Part shown: in pieces, positions 54,871 to 64,000 of the stretch
Layout: each line of letters opens with the position of its first letter
Position numbering within the stretch: position 1 is the first letter of the stretch
Origin: Tridacna crocea
Taxonomy: Eukaryota > Mollusca > Bivalvia > Cardiida > Cardiidae
DNA: 64,000 nucleotides
Reading direction: 5' to 3'
NCBI GenBank assembly: GCA_943736015.1
Contig: OX031064.1
Location: forward strand, 39,545,361 to 39,609,360
Notes under the pieces: model-generated
What the model was told of the DNA's origin: nothing
What the model saw: the letters and a program-made list of their open reading frames with translations, nothing else
The model's database searches: none
Made by a program: the position numbers and the translations under genes

Positions 54871-55857
54871 CTACTAGTGTTCAGTGTTACTTTGCTGTAA
54901 AGCGTCGGCAACAGCCTCCTCTTCCTCCTAATATGGAACAGAAAGAGTTACCAAGTATTACATACAACACTTTATCGAACCTACTGGCTGCTTCCTTCAT
55001 AACATAAACAGGTCGAAATCATGTCAAGAGTATAGGAAAAAATTAATTCTCGCCGTATGGCTATCACAAGACCTGGGAAACTGATTTTGCCGTGATGATG
55101 TTTTACCACACTACCTATAAACTGAAAAGAACTTCTAAACGGCCTATTTTGTTTCTCCTATAAATTTGAGCAAGTAAAAGAAGTGTTAATAAAAACAAAT
55201 TGTGACATATATCTGGACGTTAATCATGGTATTATGATGAAAAAATTCTAGATTTTGTCAACGGAAGGACTCTCTTTTTCAAAAAAGGAAAACTCGTTGT
55301 TTGTGCATGCGTGGTGTCTACCAGCAAAAACAGTATAAAAAGAGTAGCATAGAGTACTGAACTTTTGTAAGCAATAAGAAAAATAAAACGTGACAATTAT
55401 TTTCTATGAAAATAGATTCTATGTAATTAAAAAAAAAATAAGCATGAAGTTTTGAAAAACTAGATTTTTCAATTTAAAATGTTGAGTGAATGAACGACAA
55501 ATAAGTTTCTTCCGCTATAAAAAACTGACTGAATTTTCCTCAGAATTTGGCCCTGGTATGTGTATGTTTTCAGACTGGTCAATTATTCTGCAAAAAAATG
55601 AGACCAAATAAGCTGTCCCTTTTATAGGCAACGGACGTGAGAAAAGGTCCATGGGAAATTGCAGCTCAAAAGCTTTAGAAGTTCGTTTTAGTGTAGAGAA
55701 ATAGCTCATAGCCCATTAACACTAAACTGGAGCAGGGCGAAACCGAGGCAAAAAGGGTGTTTATGTAATTGAAAGTCGTGGTAATTCATTAAAAAAATGT
55801 TTTTTTTTAATATTTTCTAGACAAACAAAATTATAGACTAGTCCATTGTACAAGTAT
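54871..55857. other. No gene recognised
   Basis: AT-rich. No repeats noticed. Confidence 0.45.
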
Positions 55858-56130
55858 TATATGGAGTGCAACACGCGAAAAGGTGCATTCGGACATTTGC
55901 GTAAAGTGTCGTCTCGGATTAGCTTGCGCAATCCGCGCAGGCTAATCCGAGACGGCACTGTACGATTACATGAGATTTTGTGCTACAGTAGACTTGCGTA
56001 AAACAGATAAATCACATAAAATCGGAAAGTGTCGTTTCGGATTAGCCTGCGCGGACTGCGCAGGCTAATCCGAGACGACACTTTACGCAAATGTCCGAAT
56101 GACCCTTTTTGCGTGTTGCACGCCATATAT
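55858..56130. repeat. GGATTAGCCTGCGCAG palindromic MITE, copy 1
   Basis: Ends TGCAACACGCGAAAAGG and CCTTTTTGCGTGTTGCA are inverted. Inside are two head-to-head hairpins, each built from GGATTAGCCTGCGC and its complement, next to ACATTTGCGTAAAGTGTCGT. Repeats of this type are abundant in bivalves. Confidence 0.85.
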
Positions 56131-56449
56131 GACATGTAAACTGTCCTCAATAAGGATGTTTGTCTTTGTATGGGTAGAAAAAAAGTACATGTGATAGGAA
56201 ATGACAGCCAGCTGGATACTAATATTTTCCTCCTTTTTCTTTGATTCATTTCGAAAAGACCTTCTTTATCAGGGTCGGTACAGCACGGTATGGACTGGCA
56301 AAGGATCAATTTTTATTCCCCAGCAAACAAACAAAAACCAAAAACCCTAAAATCAACTTGATGGATATAATCGACTGATGCAGACAGTTGACATCACATG
56401 AGCCACAAATGTACAACTAACCCTGTACCAAATCATGCTGTCTTTAAGA
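56131..56449. other. No gene recognised
   Basis: A 108-codon minus frame (56309-55983) overlaps the MITE and is a chance frame. Confidence 0.45.
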
Positions 56450-56645
56450 GCTATGACAGAGGCTTTGAAAACATTATGGGAAAGGGACAAAATGCTGGTT
56501 TACAGAATATTTTCCTTTTTCCACATTGTCTTTTCGGTATATTTTTCAGTAAAAATGCCATCATTTGTTAAATATTCAAATCGCTATCTGTAGATCCATT
56601 CCATATGGACAAATATGAAATTGTATAGTCATATAAAGGGATTAA
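56450..56645 (+). repeat. Palindromic hairpin repeat, copy N
   Basis: TTTGAAAACATTATGGGAAA on the left, AATATTTTCCTTTTTCCACA on the right of a short core, then TGGACAAATATGAAATTGT and AAAGGGATTAAG at the end. Confidence 0.6.
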
Positions 56646-57399
56646 GTGTTTATGACTTGCATTTTAATGATTATTTTCGATCTATTCGACAACAAAAACT
56701 CGTCTGATAGATTGTCGGTAAAAATAAAAACTATAAAAGCAGCCCATGAATTAACCACATTGGTTGCGTAATGAAACCTTAAATCACTAATTGGTAGTTT
56801 TAATAAAAAAAAAAAAGATAATTGCTAATTCATGCTTTTTTGGAGAACGTTTAATGTTTTCCGACAGAAAATACTCATTAAAAATGACACAGTTTAGCTC
56901 CAAGATCAGACTGTGGGTATAGTGAAAGATCAGACGTAAAGATCGTTGCAGTGTTATCTAGATCTTGATCTTAACCCTTCTCAAAGACATATTTTTTTTT
57001 ATATTCTTATCCTCTAAAATCAAAAACGTTTTACAGTTATTTATCATTAATAATGTTCGCCTTAGAAAAAGTGCATGGGCGGATTAAGCTATGAGATCGA
57101 GGCAGTTTCACATATTGTAACCCTTACTGCACCATTTACAAATTTAGTTGCTTTCTCGGACGGGATTGATCAGGGTCTATGACAGTATGATGTTTAATGC
57201 CGTTTTCAACATTATTTCCCTTTTTGGTGGCGAGCGCACATATACTTGCTTTCGTGGAGTGTCTTTTACCAATTCTCAGAACCATATTCTTTCCAAGCAG
57301 TTGGCTGCTTCCCCACTTAACAGTCATCAAAATAATGGTCAGCGGTGAGAGAATCCTGTCAAAATGATTATCATCAATCGCAAGATATTGGCCGAGCCG
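56646..57399. other. No gene recognised
   Basis: AT-rich, no element identified. Confidence 0.45.
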
Positions 57400-57675
57400 G
57401 TGCAATGCAGAAAAATGACCCTCCCCTACAAAATGACCCGGTTCATTGTTCTACGTAGAGAAATGGCCCCAGAAGACATTTCACTACGCAAAGGAATGAC
57501 CCGGACCATTATTCTACGTAGAAAAATGCACCCAGAGATCCGGGCCATTATTCTACGTAGTGAAATGACTCTCTGGGGTCATTTCTCTACGTAGAATAAT
57601 GACCCAGGTCATTCCTGTATGTAGAATAGTGACCCGGGTCATTTTGTAGGGGAGGGCCATTTCTCTGCATTGTAC
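57400..57675. repeat. Foldback element built of TCTACGTAGA palindromes
   Basis: The outer arms GGTGCAATGCAGAAAAATGA and CTCCCCTACAAAATGACCC are mirrored on the right (GGGTCATTTTGTAGGGGAG). Between them ATTCTACGTAGA-type palindromes and ATGACC/GGTCAT pairs recur about every 40-60 bp in both orientations. The whole 275 bp can fold on itself or into several alternative hairpins. Confidence 0.85.
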
Positions 57676-57954
57676 CAGCGATCCAACTGGTGATCCTATG
57701 GCCGGGACTCAGTTGATGAAGATCAGACTGCAGGAAAATGTAGAGTAAACTCAGATAATAAATTGTCTGACGAGTAAGATTGAATGAGAATAATGTGTTA
57801 TCTCTGATAATACAATATTCGTAGTGCGTTCAGGTGGTAGGGGACTTGAAAACTTGTACATGGCTGTTGTGAATGTCGTTTAGGAAACGGCCAATTATAA
57901 TTATACTCTCTGAGCGCCATTAATAAGCTGTGCATCTTTTTTTTTTTATTATAC

Positions 57955-58405
57955 TGCAAAGAAATTTCTCGTTATCTGATTGGTTACCATGCCGGGAACA
58001 AATATATCATGTTCCCTGGCCAAAATTTCCCTTTTGAGTGCCTCGTAAACAGCACTACACGTGCAACACAACATCCAAAATGCCGGCGTCGATCGATCAC
58101 CAGACTGCACATTTCTGCACCAAAGTGTTCTTTAGCTGTGACACCAGTTTTCATTAAATGGGGGCACTTAGAAAAGAATTTCCATTTCGTCAGCATACTC
58201 GATTCGTGAGATTATAATACAGGAAAATTTAGCTTAACGCCCTTTGAAGGGGTAAAGCTTTGCAGTGTAATATATTCGTTGTACGGTCAGGTGGCAGGGA
58301 CTTGGAAACTTGTTCACGGCTATGGTGTCGAACCATGTCGCTACCTCGCCTTCGGCTTTGGGCGACAAGTTTCCAAGTCCCCTGCCACCTGACCGTACAA
58401 CTAAT
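57955..58405 (+). repeat. Foldback repeat FB1, copy 2
   Basis: Same body and hairpin as 54361-54870, here ending TACGGTCAGGTGGCAGGGAC and its complement (58278-58403), with a loop CTCGCCTTCGGCTTTGGGCG. A related start also appears near 57828-57860 (GTTCAGGTGGTAGGGGACTT). Confidence 0.8.
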
Positions 58406-59203
58406 GATGTCTACAGCCCACTGAGCCTCAGAAAAACTTCATTCTGTAGGCTTGAGTTAACAAGTAAACGGTATAGGTCAAAGATCAAACCGCACGTGAT
58501 GTACCCTCTGATCTTGATTTTAGCTATCCGCAATATTTCGTATGTTTGCTTATGTCTTTGATAAGGTTAAACAATTGGAGCGATGATTACATTAGTATAA
58601 ACTAGATCCGCCCATGCATTTTAATGACGCGTCAGAAAAATGATTGACACGACGCAATATACTCCGTTCTTTCCGCAAATGTTTTGATATGCAGCAGCTG
58701 TAAGTATCCATTTGTGATTTTATCAATAGTCAAAATTTCCTCAAAACATCAAAGGTTTTTTTTTTTAAATAATGTGACATTTATACTATTTACTTAAATG
58801 TGATGACCAGGCATATTTTCACCGTTTCTTTTCAAATCCATATCATTTTAAACACTTATTGACTAAATATGATTTCTTTATTCATATAAAATCGAAATTG
58901 ATTATAGTAATCGCAGGGGTTGTGTCCTGGTATTCTCCGTGGTTAGGTTTTAGAACTAATAATACAGGGATCCTGGCTTTGATTCTCAACGTAGGCTCAA
59001 GAGCTAAATTTCAGTGCTGGCGATACCTCGAAAACCAAGAAACATCCGGGTTGCCAAGGTCAATACAAGATTTTATTTGTAAATGTAGGCCTCTGGCCCA
59101 TAATACAATATGTTATTTACAATGGAAATAACTAAGAGTTAAAAATTACATTTGAGCCATAATCTGTGAAAGAGGAGGCTTCATGGCCTTCATGTGACAT
59201 TAC
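58406..59203. other. No gene recognised
   Basis: The 90-codon frame at 58859-59131 shows no resemblance. AT-rich. Confidence 0.45.
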
Positions 59204-59425
59204 TTAACTCTTTACCAAAGAATCATGGTTTTCACGACCCTGGAGGAGAAGCCTTTTGAAAATATTGCGGGAAAAGGAGAAAATGCTGGAAACCAGCATT
59301 TTCTCCCTTTCCCACAATGTTTTCTATCCTGCTAGAAACAAATTTCATTTTTTTGAGATAGGTTTATTTTGTCATTTGAAAGTGTCTATAGTTTGGACCA
59401 GTCTAAGATTTTGTCGTTTGGTTAA
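59204..59425 (+). repeat. Palindromic hairpin repeat, copy O (good copy)
   Basis: Full-length member: TTAACTCTTTACCAAAG start, GGGAAAAGGAGAAAATGCTG and AACCAGCATTTTCTCCCTTT core (about 59267-59320), then GTTTGGACCAGTCTAAGATT and TTGTCGTTTGGTTAA end. Start and end are inverted. Confidence 0.85.
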
Positions 59426-60060
59426 GGCTTGAGTAAACATCATTGAACCAATCTCGTTCAGTAGTGGGCAATGTAGGACCATAATTATTAAAGAACAACT
59501 TGTTTCCACTACCATGGGAACAAATTATGCTTTATAATGTAGACTTCAATAGCATAGAGTGTGAATTCACGATCTGGCCGAATGTTCTGTGCAGCCAGAT
59601 CTCGATCTATATTGTCTACCTCTAAGTTTTCCGACCAAACGATATGCAAAACTCGCGTAAAAAATCGGACACGACGGATAAAGGTAATGTTTCAAATATG
59701 ATATGATGGCCTTTACCCACATGTGCACTATTTTCAGCTTGGTCTTCGCTTTTGATTGGTCTAAATGTTACGTTAAAATATTCATGAGCCATTCATATAA
59801 AAAAAAGGTTTTCACCGACTGTACCGGTATTTATCTTTAATGTCCTACCAGTTTCGAATGATTTCTATCAACAATTGTAACATTTTGTTGTATTTTTTTT
59901 TTAAGAATATAATAAAAGGAATGTGATGCTGTGCTAAAATAATCCATAGCTTGTATTTGCTTCTCGCTGAGTAAGAAAATTTTCTAATTCCGCTTGACTT
60001 TCTGTCTTGCAAGATATCAATATTTTCGAGCAAATAGAGGCAAATAAAAGCTCAATGAAT
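59426..60060. other. No gene recognised
   Basis: Short frames only. Confidence 0.45.
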
Positions 60061-60365
60061 AGTTAGGATATTCGATAGCGTAAAGGACTGGGTTCTGGGT
60101 TCGATCCCTGGCTACGACCACCGGAGCGGCCAATTTCTTTCCGAGAATTGATGATAGTCACTGCGACGGGATTCATTCCTCTCCCACCGCTGACCATTGT
60201 TTCGACGATAATCATGTAGGAAAGCTGACAGTGGGTTGGAATGAAAACTGTGCAAAGTACTGATAATAGAAGCTCCATGAATACATGGATAGGTGCACTG
60301 GCCGCCGCGATATATCTGAAATAATATGGGAAACGGTGTTAAACACCATACAATCAACCATTCAA
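60061..60365 (+). repeat. tRNA-derived SINE
   Basis: Begins with a tRNA-like head (GATAGCGTAAAGGACTGGG then B box GGGTTCGATCCC, about 60075-60108). A 200-bp body follows, ending CTGAAATAATATGGGAAACG then GTGTTAAACACCA. The GTTAAAC tail followed by short AATCAACC repeats is characteristic of mollusc SINEs. Confidence 0.65.
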
Positions 60366-60593
60366 TGGTTATATACCGTTTATGTTGTTCACAAAGGGAA
60401 ATAAAACCGTTCATTAATGTTAAAACTTGGTGTAATGAAGGAAGCGTTAAATCTTCAAAAGCAATTTTCATAGGGCAAGATCAGAGTACGCAAATGTTGT
60501 ATTCAAATCTCGTGTCCATAATAAACCTATGTAAAGTTCTATTCACAAGGAGGTTTAGGCTTTAACCACACAATTCCGATTTTTAACACCCCT

Positions 60594-60776
60594 TTTAACG
60601 CCCCTGAAAGAAGTCTTTTGAAAACATTGCGGGAAAAGGAGAAAATGCTGGTAACCAGCATTTTCTCCTTTTCCCACAATGTTTGCTTCTCTTCCTAAAA
60701 CAAATTTCAACTCTTTAGTGCATTCATGTTTTCAGTTTGGACCAGTCTAAAATTTTGTTGTTTGGTAAAGAGTTGA
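60594..60776 (+). repeat. Palindromic hairpin repeat, copy P (best copy)
   Basis: The core GGGAAAAGGAGAAAATGCTG plus GTAACC plus AGCATTTTCTCCTTTTCCCA near 60628-60677 is an almost perfect palindrome of about 48 bp. The tail GTTTGGACCAGTCTAAAATT and TTGTTTGGTAAAGAGTTGA matches copy O. Confidence 0.88.
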
Positions 60777-60884
60777 CGCATCTCCGTGGTACGTTATACC
60801 AAGCCATACATCCCATTTTGTCCAACAGCTGATGGAATCATAGGTTAGAATGGTGATTTGACTTACAGAAAATTGACCAATCGC

Positions 60885-60995
60885 AAAACCATTTTGACTC
60901 ATGTCAGCCTGCGCCGACTGCGCAGGCTTATCAGAGACAACACTTTTCGCAAAGGTCTGAATGTCCTTTACCGCGTGTTGCAAGCCGTATAGTAA
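60885..60995. repeat. GGATTAGCCTGCGCAG MITE, half copy
   Basis: GTCAGCCTGCGCCGACTGCG with CAGGCTTATCAGAGAC, then CGCAAAGGTCTGAATG and GCGTGTTGCAAGCC: one hairpin and one end of the MITE. Confidence 0.75.
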
Positions 60996-60999
60996 TGTT

Positions 61000-62250
61000 C
61001 GTAAATCAAAATATAATGTTTCTGCACATCATTTTAGCAATTTCAAGGGAGACAATAACAGACAGTAACTCTTCTCAAAGAAGATACTTGTATATCGTTC
61101 GGACAATACCTTGAATTTCGGATACGGTACATTTCGAAGCGAAGAATGAGTCTACAACATCGACTTAACGGACATTTTGCAAAAAGATCTAAAGGGGAAA
61201 AGATCAGAAGAATACAGGAAAGTTTTCGGCGGTATCGACTTTCTCAGAGACTAGAGTCTACTGAACATGATAGTGCCGATTGGTCTGAGCGCCTAAACGG
61301 TTACTATGGAAACGGCCATTTTACAGAAAATCTAACTCTGCAACATATCTTTTTCTTCTCATTTTTGTACTTACCATTAAATTTTGCTGTATATACCAAA
61401 AAATTAGAAAATTCTATGAAAGGAATTTTCAAAATTTTGAATTAATTGAAGACTAAATGTTGATTTTGCTAATATTTTGGCGAGTCAAGAAATAGGAAAA
61501 ATAGTTTTTTTACAAAGAAAATGAATTCAGATTATTATTTCATTCATACAGAATCAAGAAATAATATATTAAATATGGAAAATAATATTTGCATTGTATA
61601 AAAAACTTTCTATCACTGTATTACTGTCTTTAATGAAGACATAGTTATTTTAGGTGTTTTGATACAAATTTTACCATAGAAACAGCCATTTTGCAGAAAA
61701 TCTAACTCGACAACATACCTTTTTATTGTTATTTTTGAGTTTGCCATTGAATTTTACCCAACATATGAAAGAATTAGAAAATTCTATGAAAGGATTGAAT
61801 TTTCACAAAACTGTAGAAAACGTCTTTATGGTATTACCATCCTAGGGCTTCTAATGCAACATGGGATAAAATTTCTTATTAGCTGATAAATAAGGATTTA
61901 TACTGATATAATATTTTTGAACATTAATTTCTAACCGACCAGAAATTCATTTGTTGTCAATCTTGAAGTTATATGATAGTTTTGTTAGTTTCCTGAAAAG
62001 GGGGGGGGGGGGGGGTTGTAATTATTGTCTCCTTTTGTTTTGAGAACAGAGAGGCTTTAGATTTATAAATGATAATTCTAAGTAAGAAAGAATGAAAAAG
62101 TGGCTCGGTCAAAGCATTATAATAATACTCATTTTCAACCATAGCATTTTTTAGAATAATAATATTGTGGAATAACTGTTTTTCATTAGAATGGTACTAC
62201 TTTAAATGTTGGCTGATGGATGTAAACATTGCACTCGACGACCTCACGAA
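61000..62250. other. No supported gene; imperfect duplication inside
   Basis: A basic 99-codon frame at 61146-61445 (MSLQHRLNGHFAKRSKGEKI) could be a transposon exon remnant but has no partner. Segment 61305-61440 reappears at 61675-61805 (GCCATTTTGCAGAAAATCTA, AATTAGAAAATTCTATGAAA), about 370 bp apart. A poly-G run lies at about 62000-62015. Confidence 0.5.
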
Positions 62251-62254
62251 CACG

Positions 62255-62505
62255 AATCCATTCGGACATTTGCGTAAAGTATCGTCCCGGATTAGCCTGC
62301 GCAATCTGCGCAGGCTAATCCGGGAAGGCACTTTACGACTACATTAGATTTTGTGCTAGAGTAGACTTGCGTAAAACAGAAAATCACATAAAATCGTAAA
62401 GTTTCGTTTCGGATTAGCCTGTACGGACTGCACACGCTGATCTGAGACGACATTTTACTTAAATTTCCGAATGACCCTTTTCGCGTGTTGCAAGCCATAT
62501 TGCTC
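62255..62505. repeat. GGATTAGCCTGCGCAG MITE, copy 3
   Basis: Same two-hairpin structure as 55858-56130, with ATTCGGACATTTGCGTAAAG at the left and CCTTTTCGCGTGTTGCAAGC at the right. The right hairpin is more decayed. A related hairpin fragment (GTCAGCCCGCTCAGGCTGAC) lies at about 62573-62592. Confidence 0.85.
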
Positions 62506-62620
62506 ATAGGCCATCAATGAGCCATACTCCGTGAAATAGGGGCTTAATGCATCTGCGAAGAGCTTGGACAAAGGTCAGCCCGCTCAGGCTGACCTAGACC
62601 AAAACTTTTCGCTATTGAAT

Positions 62621-63087
62621 AACATTTCTGTATGTCTAAGGGTCATTTTACCTCATGATAAAGTCGAATTAAAAAAAAAACGATCGATAAGTATTCAATC
62701 GCTCGCTTGATAAAATGGATTACGGAGATGACTTAACTTGCTGTTATGATATTTTCTGTATGAAAAAAAGGGTCACTCTACTTTGTAATACAATCATTAT
62801 TTAACTATCGTCTATATTGACCTACACTATCTTTGGTCTGTTTTCATCTAATTGATATACAGAATTCCTAGATTGTCCCTTTCCGCGTGATGGGTCAGAT
62901 TTGTTACTTTGACAAGAGAAAATGTCTTTAAGTGTAATGGCATTTGGTAGAAAGTATATATGTCTGCCCAGGTCTTAAAAGCACAGAGTAAAGCCCATGA
63001 TAAGAATGCGCTCGTACAGGAGTTGATTATGGTATGTACTATGCTCGAAACGTGGTAATTAATGACAGATGTGGAAGCAATGAATAA
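62621..63087. other. No gene recognised; 3' flank of the terminal gene
   Basis: Possible 3' untranslated region of the minus-strand gene at 63088. No clear poly(A) signal chosen. Confidence 0.4.
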
Positions 63088-64000
63088 CTAACCGATAATG
63101 GCGGATGTAGTTCCATCGATACGAAAGTTAACTTCGGAACTCTCTCTACCTATTCTATTTACAGAACGAATGCAATAGGAACCCGGATTTAAACTGTCTA
63201 CAGAAATGGTGTCTTTATGTAAAACAACCACCAAATTCCAGACGTCAGCCTCGGACCTATATATAGCCCAGTACATAACGAAAGACCCACGCGACCAACT
63301 GACAGTATTTCCGTTGACCTTAACATTTGTAGGTATAGAAGGTGAAGGTGAAGTAAGCCATGCCATTTCCGGTGTAAGCGCCGGTTGAATGTAAACTTCT
63401 CTTTTAAACATATCGCCAATACTGTCTCGATTCTCAGTAAACTGAACCATGCTAAACTGAATGTTTCCAAGACTGGAGTTGTTTCGAAAATTTCGAGTGA
63501 TTTCAATTTGCTTTTTTATTTCATTCACATTCCAGTGATGTTCTTCAATAGCCGCCGCGAAATTTCCTACATAAATGTGACGTTTCTGAAAATTCTGTTG
63601 CAGCCACCATTCTAGTAGTTGTGGATAGCTCTGATGTGGAGCATCAATTTTCCAGTAGAGTTGTGGCGCCAGGTAGTCCAACAGCCCCATCTGTATCCAT
63701 TTTCTGGAGTCTGCGTACAGTGCGTCAAATGAGCTCAAACCACTTACATTAGAAGGATATCCAGGCTTCCAGATCCCGAATGGACTGATACCAAACTTGA
63801 TATAAGATTTTATACTATGAACTTCAGTTTTCAGCTTCTGTACAAGATTGTCTACGTTTGAACGTCTCCAGTCACTTAAACCTAATTTACCACCTGCGGA
63901 CTTGTAAGCACTGTATGTTTTAGAATCAGGAAACGGGATTCCAGATTTCGGATACGGGTAAAAGTAGTCGTCCATGTGAACCCCGTCTATGTCATAGTGT
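63088..64000 (-). CDS. Glycosyl-hydrolase-like 10 (YngK-type) protein, partial
   Basis: An open minus-strand frame from the window edge to a TAG stop. The N-terminus is outside the window, since HYDIDGVHMDDYFYPYP is read across the first ATG (63975), so that Met is internal. Landmarks: YDIDGVHMDDYFYPYP, KLGLSDWRRSNVDNLV, KFGISPFGIWKPGYP and LLDYLAPQLYWKI, all signatures of the bacterial GHL10/DUF187 family of TIM-barrel hydrolases thought to act on cell-wall or polysaccharide substrates. The last 75 or so residues (from about SIPTNVKVNGNTVSWS) look like a beta-sandwich (FN3-like) appendage, as in bacterial members. About 300 codons with no intron. In an animal genome this suggests acquisition from bacteria; contamination is unlikely because repeats of the same genome lie within 600 bp. 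Confidence 0.88.
   Translation of the reverse strand, partial: HYDIDGVHMDDYFYPYPKSGIPFPDSKTYSAYKSAGGKLGLSDWRRSNVDNLVQKLKTEVHSIKSYIKFGISPFGIWKPGYPSNVSGLSSFDALYADSRKWIQMGLLDYLAPQLYWKIDAPHQSYPQLLEWWLQQNFQKRHIYVGNFAAAIEEHHWNVNEIKKQIEITRNFRNNSSLGNIQFSMVQFTENRDSIGDMFKREVYIQPALTPEMAWLTSPSPSIPTNVKVNGNTVSWSRGSFVMYWAIYRSEADVWNLVVVLHKDTISVDSLNPGSYCIRSVNRIGRESSEVNFRIDGTTSAIIG

Noticed and set aside
61146-61445. Basic 99-codon frame as a transposon exon
   Set aside because: Only the first 45 residues look protein-like; the rest overlaps a dispersed duplication, and no partner exon was found.

Overview
The window is eukaryotic, almost certainly metazoan, and the repeat content points to a bivalve mollusc (inference). 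The signs are AT-rich DNA, spliceosomal-type signals, Pol III tRNA-like modules, hundreds-of-bp degenerate tandem repeats of the GACCTTGACCTTTGA and GTCCGTCGT types, and palindromic GGATTAGCCTGCGCAG repeats of the kind common in bivalve genomes. I see no convincing multi-exon host gene. The only non-transposon protein gene is at the right edge (63088-64000, minus): a bacterial-type glycosyl-hydrolase-like 10 (YngK-type) protein, cut by the window end and a candidate for horizontal transfer.

Region by region: 1-7.5 kb is a large inverted repeat (arms 1015-1631 and about 6616-7508) holding a TTAA-flanked MITE and a decayed Jockey/I-like (Nimb-like) LINE on the minus strand. 7.9-8.9 kb is a MITE broken by a 554-bp Mutator-type MITE with a perfect 9-bp target duplication. 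9.65-10.2 kb is a mariner relic. 10.9-15.9 kb is a decayed minus-strand Ty3/gypsy relic split by two terminal-inverted-repeat elements. 15.95-20.6 kb is a bivalve-type tandem repeat interrupted by a pogo/Tigger relic, a 5'-truncated Penelope-like element and a small inverted-repeat piece with a hammerhead-ribozyme-like core. 22.4-25.2 kb holds degenerate repeats and a 981-bp inverted-repeat element. 25.9-27.0 kb is a second LINE relic.

27.95-30.55 kb is the most unusual locus: a miniature LTR retrotransposon (TRIM-like) array with four 152-bp LTRs. Each LTR contains a 73-nt sequence that folds as a tRNA cloverleaf. The first internal region is interrupted by a TTAA-flanked element with long inverted repeats, which itself carries another MITE. 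32.5-38.1 kb is a complete-looking 5.6-kb DNA transposon with 29-bp inverted repeats, a 4-bp TAAT duplication, an uninterrupted 826-residue transposase-like protein and about ten copies of GAAAGGTTYGTTACC in its flanks (best guess Sola-like). 38.2-45.8 kb is a Tc1-like element whose transposase gene is split by a young 6-kb Ty3/gypsy element. That element has the unusual order Gag-PR-INT-RT-RH (Gmr1-like) and an exact proline-tRNA-type primer site.

45.8-63 kb is repeat-derived and gene-free as far as I can see: another Gmr1-like RNase H relic, paired GATA-containing repeats, many copies of a palindromic GGAAAAGGAGAAA...TTTCTCCTTTTCC hairpin family, foldback elements and a tRNA-derived SINE. 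The window reads mainly as nested layers of transposition, and target-site duplications allow parts of the insertion order to be read directly.
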